Shown here: piece after piece, positions 24,839 to 33,188 of the stretch
Position numbering within the stretch: the first letter of the stretch is position 1
Layout of the letters: the number at the start of each line of letters is the position of its first letter
NCBI GenBank assembly: GCA_903928445.1
Contig: CAIYRB010000146.1
Location: forward strand, 1-42,282
Direction: 5' to 3'
Source of the DNA: an uncultured Pseudomonadota bacterium
Lineage (GTDB): Bacteria; Bdellovibrionota_B; Oligoflexia; Oligoflexales; CAIYRB01
DNA: 42,282 nt
The notes under the pieces: generated by a model
What the model was told of the DNA's origin: nothing
Seen by the model: the letters and a program-made list of their open reading frames with translations, nothing else
Databases searched by the model: none
Made by a program: the position numbers and the translations under genes

Positions 24839-26902
24839 CTACTTGCTGGCTTTAAAGAAGACGTAAAACTGATCACCTGCTACCACCAGGCGACAAACAT
24901 CATGGTAATCAGTGCCGTTGCATAGGGAGAAGGAGCTGACGCTGCCTACGCTTCGTCCTTGATAATGCACCTTGCCGTCCGCGGAGAAGGTAAAGCGTAG
25001 CGGGTTGGTCGTCACGCCCTTATTGACCAAGCGGATGTCGACCTTGCCCTGCAGCGCATCGGCTATGCTGAAATCAAGGCCATAGCCAGAGACGGTGACC
25101 GAGTGCCATTGATAGGGCCCTGCCGAGTCATCGCGTTCGGTTTCGGCCTGGGTGAGGCCGAGGGCTAGTTCGTTGCTGTCGCTGACGTAGTTAAGTTGGC
25201 AGACCTGGCCAAAGGCGCGGCTGCAAAGGGTGAGGATGTGGGTGGTGGTATCGATGCTGCCGATATTGATCTGCTGGGTTTTATTTTTGTAGAACTTAAT
25301 ATCATTGCCGCTTAGTTCCAGTACTAGATCCTTGGTGACCTTGGTCTGGTCGGTCAGGAGGCCGCGCAAGATGAGGTGGGACCCGTCTGTTTTATAGAGG
25401 ATCTTGCGGAACTCGTCGCTGTCGGTCCACAGCGTCCCTAGCGTCATGTCGTCGTTGCTCGGCGTGCTGCTGGCGTCTAGGAACACGACTCGCCCAGTCG
25501 GTTGGGAGTCGGTGGCGGGAACGGTCTTGTCGGTAGGGGTGGTGTTCGGATCTGGAGCGGCGATACCGGTTGGCTTTTTATCCGCGGCGGCTTTCGCTGC
25601 CGCAAATTTGTCGGGATCTAGGACGGCATCGAAGACCCGCGGGAAGGCATCGGGAAAGCGCCAGTGGTTGAACCAGGCCAAAGTCATGCAGCTGGTGCCG
25701 TTGGTGCCCCAGCCTTTGCCCCAACTGTTGCGGATGATAAAGCACATGCCGCCTTCACCGGGAAACTGGCTTTCATTGAGTTTGCGGGCGCCGACGACCA
25801 GATAGGCGTGACCGGCGGCATGCGAGGTGTCGCCGGCGACTCCGTCGGCTTCGGCTAAGGTGATCATGCCGTCGTTTTCTTCCCAGTTCTTACTGAGGCG
25901 GCTGGCGACGGCTACCGGCAGGTCCTCGTTTGCCAACATGTTGTAGATGTCCTGGGCGGTCCCAGGCTCTTTTTGCCAATTGCTGACCCAAGCGGCGAAG
26001 TCCTGCACTTTGGCCACACCGGACTTGCAGCCTTCGGCTTGGGGAATTTGTAGATCGTTGCTGCCGAGGTTTTTGTTGTACGGGCAATCGGTCGCTAATG
26101 GGATGTTATAGGTGCTTGGCGAGTCCGGCGGGTAGGTTTGATTCTGGTAGGCGTAGCCATTGCTTTTAGCAAAGCCGGTGCCGGCATTGGAGCCTCCTTG
26201 GCTGGCACTGCCGCCGTCGCTCCAGTGATCTGGTTTACTCATATAGTAAAAGCGCTGCTGCGATAGGTCGATGCCCTTAAGCTGGTACTTTTTCATCAAG
26301 AAGGCTTCGAGGTGGCCGATGCCAGCGAAGCTAGCACAGGTCCCGCGCTGGCCCTGATCGCGTACCGGCAGCTGCGCCAAGGTCGAGATGGTAAACTCAT
26401 CGGCTTTGCTCGAGTTCCATGTCACCTTGTCATTGGTGCGGTCAGGAGTGCTCGCCAGCAGCGATAAGGACGTTGGCTGAAAGGCACTCGCATCATCTCT
26501 GATGAAGCCATCTGGGACATAGTTTGCCTTATTTCTTTGCAAGCCTCCGAGTAACTCCGCGGTCGAAGCATCGACTTCAGGAACCGTGCTGTTATCGTCA
26601 AGACTCAGGGCCTTGGCTTTGTCAGCAGCCGCGAGGCGCATCGCCGCGAGGATATCGCTGACCGGTGCAGTTTGATCCTTAAACGATTTGGCAAAGTAAG
26701 TCGCAGCGTCGCTGCCGGCCACGGCCTGGAAGGGGGTGGTGGCGCCGAGGACCGTGCTGTGCTTGGCGAGGATTGTCTTGAGATCCTTCTGACTACAGCC
26801 GGTGAGGACTAAGGCCGCGGCGATCAGGGTCACACCCTGAAAGGTGACGCCAAAGGTCATGCCAGCGCAAAGGATATCTTGTCGAGGGCGGCTCCTGGGC
26901 AC
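24839..26902 (-). CDS. Papain-like (C1A) cysteine protease, predicted lipoprotein
   Basis: This 687-residue protein has a lipoprotein signal (ALVLTGC, Cys36), then an inhibitory-propeptide-like region and a C1A papain domain at ~150-420. Active-site landmarks are VRDQGQRGTCASFAG (Gln183, nucleophile Cys189), GHAYLVVGAR (His365) and IIRNSWGKGWG (Asn392). The final ~200 residues form two similar beta-rich units, each with a Cys-x(n)-Cys pair and a hydrophobic-Asn/Asp pattern (LTLCSRAFGQVCQLNYVSD and FSLCNGTDYHDVCRLVVAG), perhaps for binding. GTG at 26902 is chosen for its strong GGAGG 6 bases before; an ATG at 26860 has none. Upstream of the barrel-protein gene in one operon. Confidence 0.87.
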   Translation of the reverse strand: MPRSRPRQDILCAGMTFGVTFQGVTLIAAALVLTGCSQKDLKTILAKHSTVLGATTPFQAVAGSDAATYFAKSFKDQTAPVSDILAAMRLAAADKAKALSLDDNSTVPEVDASTAELLGGLQRNKANYVPDGFIRDDASAFQPTSLSLLASTPDRTNDKVTWNSSKADEFTISTLAQLPVRDQGQRGTCASFAGIGHLEAFLMKKYQLKGIDLSQQRFYYMSKPDHWSDGGSASQGGSNAGTGFAKSNGYAYQNQTYPPDSPSTYNIPLATDCPYNKNLGSNDLQIPQAEGCKSGVAKVQDFAAWVSNWQKEPGTAQDIYNMLANEDLPVAVASRLSKNWEENDGMITLAEADGVAGDTSHAAGHAYLVVGARKLNESQFPGEGGMCFIIRNSWGKGWGTNGTSCMTLAWFNHWRFPDAFPRVFDAVLDPDKFAAAKAAADKKPTGIAAPDPNTTPTDKTVPATDSQPTGRVVFLDASSTPSNDDMTLGTLWTDSDEFRKILYKTDGSHLILRGLLTDQTKVTKDLVLELSGNDIKFYKNKTQQINIGSIDTTTHILTLCSRAFGQVCQLNYVSDSNELALGLTQAETERDDSAGPYQWHSVTVSGYGLDFSIADALQGKVDIRLVNKGVTTNPLRFTFSADGKVHYQGRSVGSVSSFSLCNGTDYHDVCRLVVAGDQFYVFFKASK

Positions 26903-27017
26903 GGCGTTCCTCCGCCTCGCGGCATCGGTGGATCAAACTGTTATGATGACAGTTTTCAGTGTAACCGAAGATGGTCCCTGGTGAAAGCGCAGGGTCAGGC
27001 TGCGGCGTCGCCCAGTT

Positions 27018-27043
27018 TAGGGTAGGGTCATAGGGTAGGGTCA
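27018..27043. repeat. Exact 13-bp tandem duplication upstream of tatD
   Basis: TAGGGTAGGGTCA occurs twice head to tail (27018-27030 and 27031-27043). It lies in the divergent spacer between the papain-like protease gene and tatD, about 45 bases before the tatD start. It may affect tatD expression or be a slippage tract. Confidence 0.8.
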
Positions 27044-27088
27044 TGAGGCTATGAACCATGACCGATGAGAGATGACCAGAGGAGCCGG

Positions 27089-27892
27089 ATGCTAGTCGAT
27101 GTGCACACCCACCTGACCCACGATGCTTTTTCCATCGACCTGGATGCCGTAATCAAACAGGCCGAGGCAGCTGGGCTACGAGCGATCGTCGTCAACGGCT
27201 TAGAGCCAAAGTCCAACCGCGAGGTCTTGGCACTAGCGGCGGCGCACCCTGTGATCAAGCCCGCACTAGGCATCTATCCTGTCGAGGCAGTGGGACATCT
27301 CCTGCCGGCGGACTTTGCCTTGACCGTCAAGCGCTTCGATGTCGATGCCGAGCTAGAGTTTATCGCCGAGCAGGCCAGCCTAGGTCGCCTCGCAGCGATC
27401 GGCGAATGCGGCCTCGATGGCTACTGGTTGGGTGAGGAAACCTTTGCCGCGCAGGAGCGCGTCTTTGTTCGCTGCATTCAAATCGCCATGGCCAACGATT
27501 TGCCGGTGATCATTCACACCCGCAAACTCGAACAAAGGGCCGTCGATATCCTCCGTGAACACCGCGTGACTAAAGTCGATTTTCATTGTTTTGGCGGCAA
27601 AACCAAGCTAGCGCAGGAGTGTGCCGAACGCGATCGGTGGTGGTTTTCGATTCCGGCCAATGCCACCGTCAACGAGGCCTTCCGCAAGATGCTGCAGAAC
27701 TTGCCAGGTGACCGCATCCTCACCGAGACCGATGCCCCCTATCTGCCACCGCGTAAAGGCGAACGCAACGAACCAGCCAATGTGGCTGGGACGATTGCGA
27801 TCCTGGCTCAGCTCAGGGGCTGGACGGACGCCGAGGCGCGCGCGAGGGTGTGGGCGAATTATGTCGCGCTCTTTGGTGAAAAGTGGGCTTGA
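27089..27892 (+). CDS. TatD-family metal-dependent hydrolase
   Basis: This 267-residue TIM-barrel hydrolase begins MLVDVHTHL, with the first metal ligands H6 and H8. It contains ALGIYPVEA, the AIGECGLDGYW motif (E ligand), PVIIHTRK (His ligand), DFHCFGG (His ligand) and the ILTETDAPYLPP signature with the catalytic Asp. All canonical ligands are present, so it is likely active as a deoxyribonuclease/exonuclease or related phosphoesterase of the TatD group. The ATG at 27089 has GAGGAG 4 bases upstream; the frame is open back to 27065. It has its own promoter region with a tandem duplication and is convergent with the lipoprotein gene downstream. Confidence 0.92.
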   Translation: MLVDVHTHLTHDAFSIDLDAVIKQAEAAGLRAIVVNGLEPKSNREVLALAAAHPVIKPALGIYPVEAVGHLLPADFALTVKRFDVDAELEFIAEQASLGRLAAIGECGLDGYWLGEETFAAQERVFVRCIQIAMANDLPVIIHTRKLEQRAVDILREHRVTKVDFHCFGGKTKLAQECAERDRWWFSIPANATVNEAFRKMLQNLPGDRILTETDAPYLPPRKGERNEPANVAGTIAILAQLRGWTDAEARARVWANYVALFGEKWA

Positions 27893-27919
27893 TCACGGCG
27901 CTTGATCATGACCTGCTCA

Positions 27920-28738
27920 TCACAGATTGATGACCGTCTGATTGCCACCATTCATGCATTGATCATCGGTGATATGCAGGCGGAACTCAGCCAGCGTGTA
28001 CCACAAGCGTTGCCCAGGATGCACGTTGATCGAGGTGTCAGCATAAACCGTGGCGCAGTACACCTTGGTCACGCTGTGCGAGCCTGCGGCGGGAGTATTG
28101 GGCTGACCGGTGGTCGGCTGCGTCGGCTGCGCGGGCGCGTCGGGGGTGTTAGGTGGCGCCGGCGCTGCTGGAGTAAGTGGGATGGCCACGGCTCCGGTGT
28201 CGCTGGACGCGGCCTCGGCCAAGGAGGTCAGCGTGAATTTGACCGACTTGCCGATGCGCAGGTCGTAGGTTCCTGGCGTTAGATCGTCGACGCTAAAGTT
28301 GCCGTCGCTGCGCAGATTGCCCGTTCGCGGTGTCGGGCCGTTAAACAGCTCGTAGGTGAAGCCCTGGATAAAGCTATTGTTGTCGAGTGCGGTGAGCAGC
28401 TTCAGTTCGTAGCCGTCTTTGCCCTCGCTCAGCTTTTTGCCATCGGCTTGGATGTTGAGCAACTCCTTGAAACGAGTCGCCAGGTCGTCGGCATTAAAGA
28501 ATTGCTTGCCTTCAATGTAAAACGGCGTCTTTGCGGCAGCATGGCCGTCAAAGCAGCCCTTGCCGAGAGCGAAGCGACAGGTTGCGGCGTCTTGATCCAG
28601 GCCGAGGCCGGCTTCGCCAGCGCTCTTCTTACGCTTTTGCGCGTCTTGCGCTTCTTCCTTTGGTTGCTCAACATAGCATCCAGCGACCAAAACCATTGCC
28701 GCAGCTATTCCGTACCATGGGCGAAGCTTTTTCATCAT
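27920..28738 (-). CDS. Hypothetical lipoprotein with Pro/Thr-rich linker
   Basis: This 272-residue protein has a lipoprotein signal (AAAMVLVAGC) and a strong GGGAGG ribosome site before ATG at 28738. After a charged region (EEAQDAQKRKK), a central domain has Cys residues (TCRFALGKGCFDG) and beta-structured segments (FYIEGKQFF, DGYELKLL, PRTGNLRSDGNFSVDDLTPG). The last third includes a Pro/Ala/Thr-rich linker (PAPPNTPDAPAQPTQPTTGQ) and a C-terminal part with NVHPGQRLWYTLAEF and two cysteines. I do not recognise the family. It probably sits in the outer membrane or periplasmic face and is convergent with tatD. Confidence 0.72.
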   Translation of the reverse strand: MMKKLRPWYGIAAAMVLVAGCYVEQPKEEAQDAQKRKKSAGEAGLGLDQDAATCRFALGKGCFDGHAAAKTPFYIEGKQFFNADDLATRFKELLNIQADGKKLSEGKDGYELKLLTALDNNSFIQGFTYELFNGPTPRTGNLRSDGNFSVDDLTPGTYDLRIGKSVKFTLTSLAEAASSDTGAVAIPLTPAAPAPPNTPDAPAQPTQPTTGQPNTPAAGSHSVTKVYCATVYADTSINVHPGQRLWYTLAEFRLHITDDQCMNGGNQTVINL

Positions 28739-29012
28739 GGACCTCCCTTTGCAGTCTTAAAAATGGTGTTCCTAGCTCTGGATTTTGCTAGGTCCACTAG
28801 ACCAGGGAAAGCCAGTCTGGTCAAGACACAGACGTGGCTTCAACGCGAGCGGACGCACCACGGGCGGCACTTGGGCTTTACTTGGCGAGAGGTGTTAGTA
28901 CTTGTCTCAGTGCTTGAATCGCTTGGCACTACGGGCAGTGACAGACGCACATCGTAGGGTTGCAACGTTGTTTCAATGGGTTAGCGACAGTGACTGACCC
29001 CACCATTCACCA

Positions 29013-29654
29013 TTAGAACCAGATGCGAAAGCCTAGGCCACCCTCTGTGTTGTTGGTGCCGATCGCATCGATGCTACCACTACCGCCGGTGTTCTTCATG
29101 TGTTCTGCGGTGTATTTCATCTCGGAATAGACCGACAGGTGCGTCGTCAAAAAGTAGTTCATCCCGAGCGATACGTAAGTGCCGGTGCCGTAAAAAGTCG
29201 CGGTCTCTTCATGGTTGGTATAGTCGAGGGTGGAGGCCTGGAGGCCGCCGCCAAGTTCGAGATTGAACAGCGGTGCGGTGAAGTCGAGGCGCAGGCCTGC
29301 GTGCAGGCGAGAGCCGCTTAAGCGGTCGAGCTTGTCACTGGATTTATGCAGGTTGATGGCGCCGTAGCCTGCCTCTAACTGGATAAACTTCCACAACTCG
29401 GTACCGATGCTGGTGCTGAGGTTGGTGCCGAGCCAGGCTTCGGTGCTGACCGTGCCGTCATCGTGGCTGAGGCGGTAGTGGCCAAACTCGGAGTCGATGC
29501 CTTCTTGAAAGTAGATGGTATTGGCGGTGCTCGATCTGTTGGCGGTGATGAACGCGTGCGAATCAGCGCGAGCGGGGCTAGATAGACTGGTGCTGCCGAT
29601 GAGTGCTAGGCCCAGGATCTTTAGCAGTTGCTTGCTACGGTTGGTCAGGTGCAT
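29013..29654 (-). CDS. Small outer-membrane beta-barrel protein
   Basis: This 213-residue protein has a signal peptide (LGLALIGSTSLSSPARA) and a typical barrel: alternating polar/hydrophobic strands (HAFITANRS, AWLGTNLSTSIG, IQLEAGYGAINL, SRLHAGLRLDFTAPLFNLELGGGL, YVSLGMNYFL) and a C-terminal GLGFRIWF with terminal Phe. The size fits an eight-stranded barrel of the OmpA/OmpW-like class. The ATG at 29654 has GGAG ~8 bases upstream. It is on the same strand as the neighbouring exported genes but separated from each by ~200-280 bp, so it may be transcribed alone. Function not assignable. Confidence 0.8.
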   Translation of the reverse strand: MHLTNRSKQLLKILGLALIGSTSLSSPARADSHAFITANRSSTANTIYFQEGIDSEFGHYRLSHDDGTVSTEAWLGTNLSTSIGTELWKFIQLEAGYGAINLHKSSDKLDRLSGSRLHAGLRLDFTAPLFNLELGGGLQASTLDYTNHEETATFYGTGTYVSLGMNYFLTTHLSVYSEMKYTAEHMKNTGGSGSIDAIGTNNTEGGLGFRIWF

Positions 29655-29852
29655 ACAAAAACTCCACGTCAGCTTGAGCGACTCAGTCGCCTTGGTCTCT
29701 TGGCTTCGATGCGCTTTCGGTCTCAGCCTTCATTGCTAAGACAGGAAAGCACAAACGATGCCAACTCGCCGCTGTCGTGAAATCTCTATAAAAACAGTTT
29801 GTTGGTGCAATGCTTCGGTGTCTACGGACTAGGCAGCTGGCGGCAATGAAGC

Positions 29853-30539
29853 CTAAAAGCGGCCCTGGCCAGCGGTCGCAGGCGTGCCCATCTGCGCGGA
29901 TGCAGCTTTGTGCGGCGAAGCCGCGGCTGGCGCGGCCTGCGCGCTCGGTTGCGGTGCGGCCTGGGAGCCGGCGACGACGTCGAGGTAGGGATTGCCAAAT
30001 TTATCGCGGAGGCGTTGCCTGACGGCGCCGATCAACACGTGGACATGGTCATCTTGTTCTTCGAGGACCCCGCTTAACAGCACCGAACCAGCGTTTTCTT
30101 CCAGTTGGCCGAAGGCGCCGTAGCGCCGGTTTAGCTGCAGCTGCACCTCGTAATGGCGCGTCTTTTGCACCCACTTAACCGGAGCGGTCACCACGTGCCA
30201 TTCACCAACATAAAAGTGATTGGCTTGATTGAGTCTGGCGCGAAGCGTGTGACGTAACGCCTCTGCGGCGACATATTGGGTCTCAGTGCTACCGTCGGGG
30301 TGACGCGTGACCACCTTTTTAAACGGCGTCAGGCGCAGACCAATGCGAACCTTTGCCGGCGCATTGAGCTGGCTGTTGACGACTTTGACTCGGTCGACCG
30401 GCGGCGGTGTCCAGCGGGACTTGAGGTCGTCGCTGACCGGGCCCATCGAGGTGGCTTCCTGCGCCTTAACTTGCCCCGTGCCCACGAAGGCTATTAAGAT
30501 GAGCATGACTTCAAAGAAGCAAAATCGGAAGGTCGACAT
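29853..30539 (-). CDS. Exported hypothetical protein with Ala/Pro-rich C-tail
   Basis: This 228-residue protein has a signal-type N-terminus (VMLILIAFVGTGQVKA). Its middle part (KVRIGLRLTPFKKVVTRHPDGSTETQYV..HFYVGEWHVVTAPVKWVQKTRHYEVQLQLNRRYGAFGQLEEN) is beta-rich and repeats a valine/tyrosine alternating pattern. The last ~45 residues are Ala/Pro/Gln-rich and probably disordered. I do not recognise the family. Its start codon is 18 bp from the ATG of the divergent membrane protein, so both promoters would overlap. The ribosome site is weak. Confidence 0.65.
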   Translation of the reverse strand: MSTFRFCFFEVMLILIAFVGTGQVKAQEATSMGPVSDDLKSRWTPPPVDRVKVVNSQLNAPAKVRIGLRLTPFKKVVTRHPDGSTETQYVAAEALRHTLRARLNQANHFYVGEWHVVTAPVKWVQKTRHYEVQLQLNRRYGAFGQLEENAGSVLLSGVLEEQDDHVHVLIGAVRQRLRDKFGNPYLDVVAGSQAAPQPSAQAAPAAASPHKAASAQMGTPATAGQGRF

Positions 30540-30557
30540 ACGGCCAAGCCCTTATCC

Positions 30558-32042
30558 ATGCGGTGGGTGTTTTGCTGTGTGCTAGATCGGATTGGATGCT
30601 GCGTGGGATCACCTCTTATTGTACCAGGCAATGACGCCTCGCGCCCAGCGCCGCAGGCCGCAAGGGGTTTGCCTCGCGACCGCCGCTTTGCCGGCTTTGT
30701 CTTGTGGGTGTTGTTACCAGTTGCCTGGATAGGCCTAACGCCGCCTTTTAATCCACCCTACCAACCAATTAAGCGCACCCGTGCCGCGCTCCGCCAGGAC
30801 AGCGCGGTGCTACATGAATTCTTGAGCAAATACAAAAAAACACCGGCTGATCTGAATAGTCTGCGCAGTTTTGCCTATATTCATCACCTGCCCTTTGCCG
30901 CCTATGACTGCTTCGGCCAGCACTTCGATTATCAGCGCTTGGACAACCAACGCTATCTGCTGCGTTCCTTTGGTGAAGATCAGGTGCAAAACAGCGCCAG
31001 CAGCCCAACGGATATGGGCGTGATCCACTGGGGGGAGCGGCCGACGGCGCAGCTGCTTTACGAGCCTTCGGAGGTAGCCCATGCCGGCCTCTATCCCGCG
31101 GCGTTGTTGCCAGGTGCTGACTCGCCCAATCTGTCGTGGTTGGCGCGGGTCTTTGTCGATCCGGTCAATCGTGCTCGGCATCTGGTGGTCCGTCATCTGA
31201 GCCGGCCGGGGCTGTTCATGGTGGCGCCGCACGACGAGGTCGAGGAGTTCTTGTGGCTGCCTAGCGGCGACCAGATCGTGTTCACCGCGACCTCGAGCAT
31301 GCGCTACCGCGATGGGCTGTTTTTATGGGACCTACGTAGCGATCAGGTGGTGAACTTACTCGACCTTGTGAAGCAGGCCGCGCCGCTGGGGCCGGCTGGA
31401 GGTGCTGAACGTCTATGGTTGTCCTTGGCGGGACTTGGGCGGCGCGGGCCGACTGTCCTAGCCTACGTGCATCCACGCCACGACGGCATGTTGGCGCCGG
31501 ATGACTTCTTTCATCCCGCGCATCTGGTGGCTATTGCCTTGCCGGGGGAGCAGGCGCGTCGGGCCAGGCTTGCAAGCAGCGATGAGTATCCCGCTGGCAG
31601 CAATACGATCAATTTGAGCCAGCGGCTCGACCTGCGCGCGCATCTGACCGGTGGTGGCGGACTTGGCTTTCAGCGCCGTTGGCTGCAGCAGCAATTCGTC
31701 GGGTCCGTCGAGCCGGTCCTCTTAGCCGCGCAGTCGTGGTCGATGAAGGCGGTGTCGACGCCGCTGTTTCCCTATTCACTGTGGGTTTTAGCCGGTCTCT
31801 ATAGCGAAAGCGTGCCAGCCACTGGCAGCGCCGAGGTCGCGACCAGGGAGAGTCTTCGTGCTTATGGGGCCGAGATCTCAAGAGCGTTATTGAACTATGC
31901 ACTCGCTCCGTCTTATCTTAAGGCATTGGCGCTTTATGCCTACGATACTTTGATGGACGGTAAGTCTTTGCCGTATCGATTTGCCCAGTTTCCAGTGGCA
32001 GAGAGTCCAGGCCTGGGACTTGCGCCTAAGCCGACTCAATAG
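30558..32042 (+). CDS. Membrane-anchored protein with pseudopilin-like head and TolB-like propeller segment
   Basis: This 494-residue protein has one N-terminal transmembrane segment (~44-60, FAGFVLWVLLPVAWIGL). The region ~80-140 (KYKKTPADLNSLR then YDCFGQHFDYQRLDNQRYLLRSFGEDQ) resembles the C-terminal head of type II secretion major pseudopilins, with the usual W/Y-x-x-x-G...F-Y...LxSxGxDG order. Residues ~230-340 (FLWLPSGDQIVFTAT, DGLFLWDLRSDQVVNL, PTVLAYVHPRHDG) look like TolB/WD-type propeller blades. No prepilin peptidase site is visible. The ATG at 30558 has a poor ribosome site, so the true start may be a little downstream. It heads the glycan operon and may help export or envelope sensing. 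Confidence 0.6.
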   Translation: MRWVFCCVLDRIGCCVGSPLIVPGNDASRPAPQAARGLPRDRRFAGFVLWVLLPVAWIGLTPPFNPPYQPIKRTRAALRQDSAVLHEFLSKYKKTPADLNSLRSFAYIHHLPFAAYDCFGQHFDYQRLDNQRYLLRSFGEDQVQNSASSPTDMGVIHWGERPTAQLLYEPSEVAHAGLYPAALLPGADSPNLSWLARVFVDPVNRARHLVVRHLSRPGLFMVAPHDEVEEFLWLPSGDQIVFTATSSMRYRDGLFLWDLRSDQVVNLLDLVKQAAPLGPAGGAERLWLSLAGLGRRGPTVLAYVHPRHDGMLAPDDFFHPAHLVAIALPGEQARRARLASSDEYPAGSNTINLSQRLDLRAHLTGGGGLGFQRRWLQQQFVGSVEPVLLAAQSWSMKAVSTPLFPYSLWVLAGLYSESVPATGSAEVATRESLRAYGAEISRALLNYALAPSYLKALALYAYDTLMDGKSLPYRFAQFPVAESPGLGLAPKPTQ

Positions 32043-32063
32043 ATTTTTTATGGGAGCCGTTTG

Positions 32064-33188
32064 ATGTCTATGACCCCCCCGCCTGGCGACGATGTCTACG
32101 CCGTGATCCTTGCCGGCGGCAGCGGCACGCGCTTCTGGCCTAAATCAAGGCATCTGCGGCCAAAGCAGCTGTGTGCGATCGGCGGCCAAACGGACACCAT
32201 GATCGAGGTCACGCTGCACCGGATGGACGGATTCATTCCGCCGGCGCGCCGGGTGATCGTTACCCATGCCGACCAAATGGAGCTGACGCGCCAGATCTGT
32301 GGCGACCGAGTCGGTCATTATATCGCCGAACCAGAGGCAAAAAATACCGCCAACGCCTTGGCCCTCGCCGCACTTGAGATCGAGGCTCTGGCTGGAGGCA
32401 AAGGCCAGCCGGTGATGATCTCGCTGCACGCCGATCATATGATCCGCGACGAGCCCGCCTTTCGCCGGGCCTTGAACGCGGCGGTGCAGGTTGCTCGTGG
32501 CGGCTCGCTGACGCTGCTCGGCGTGGTGCCAGAATACGCCGAGACCGGCTTTGGTTATATCGAGCGGGGCGCTGCTCTGAGTGGAGTGGAGCAGGGCTTT
32601 CGCGTCGCTAGCTTTCGCGAAAAGCCCGACTTAGAAACAGCCCGTGGCTACCTGGAGACCAAGCGCTTTTATTGGAATGCCGGCCTTTTCGTCTGGCAAA
32701 CGCAGGTGCTTCTGGACGAACTGACCAGGACTTTGGCCCCGTCGTTGACCTTGCTGCGCGGTGCACAGAAGGCACTCGGCGGCCGTTTTGCGGCGGCCGG
32801 CAAGACCCCAGAGGCGCGGGCGCTGCTTGCCGCCGCTTATAAACAGCTGCCTAAGATCTCCATCGATCACGCCGTGCTCGAGACCAGTACCAAAGTCGCT
32901 GTCGTCGGCGCCGATATCGGCTGGGCTGATATCGGAAGCTGGGATGCCTTGGCACGGACTTTTAGCCCAGATGCCCATGGCAATCTGCTGTTTGGCGATG
33001 GCTGTCTGATCGACAGTCACGGCACTACGGTGGATACCGACGGCCCGTTTGTCGCAGCCCTTGGGCTGAGTGACCACATCGTCGTCAGTTCCGGCGGCGC
33101 TGTGCTCGTCTGCCCGAAGGAGCGCTGTCAGGACGTTAAGAAAATCGTCGAATGGCTGGCCGAGCGCGGCCGTCGTGACCTGCTGTGA
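32064..33188 (+). CDS. manC: Mannose-1-phosphate guanylyltransferase
   Basis: This 374-residue enzyme makes GDP-mannose from mannose-1-phosphate and GTP, the donor for mannose- and fucose-containing glycans. The nucleotidyltransferase signature GGSGTRFWPKSR lies near the N-terminus, with RPKQL just after. EPEAKNTANAL, HADHMI, GFGYIERG, FREKPD, NAGLFVW and the catalytic IDHAVLE and GWADIGSWDAL motifs follow. The length fits the short ManC/RfbM forms without the phosphomannose isomerase domain. The ATG at 32064 has GGGAG 7 bases upstream; a TTG lies one codon earlier. The stop overlaps the next gene by four bases (GTGA), showing coupling. Confidence 0.93.
   Translation: MSMTPPPGDDVYAVILAGGSGTRFWPKSRHLRPKQLCAIGGQTDTMIEVTLHRMDGFIPPARRVIVTHADQMELTRQICGDRVGHYIAEPEAKNTANALALAALEIEALAGGKGQPVMISLHADHMIRDEPAFRRALNAAVQVARGGSLTLLGVVPEYAETGFGYIERGAALSGVEQGFRVASFREKPDLETARGYLETKRFYWNAGLFVWQTQVLLDELTRTLAPSLTLLRGAQKALGGRFAAAGKTPEARALLAAAYKQLPKISIDHAVLETSTKVAVVGADIGWADIGSWDALARTFSPDAHGNLLFGDGCLIDSHGTTVDTDGPFVAALGLSDHIVVSSGGAVLVCPKERCQDVKKIVEWLAERGRRDLL

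Noticed and set aside
29785..29810. TATAGA with TTGCAC upstream on the minus strand, before the barrel gene.
   Set aside because: The spacer is 14 bases, too short for a standard promoter.
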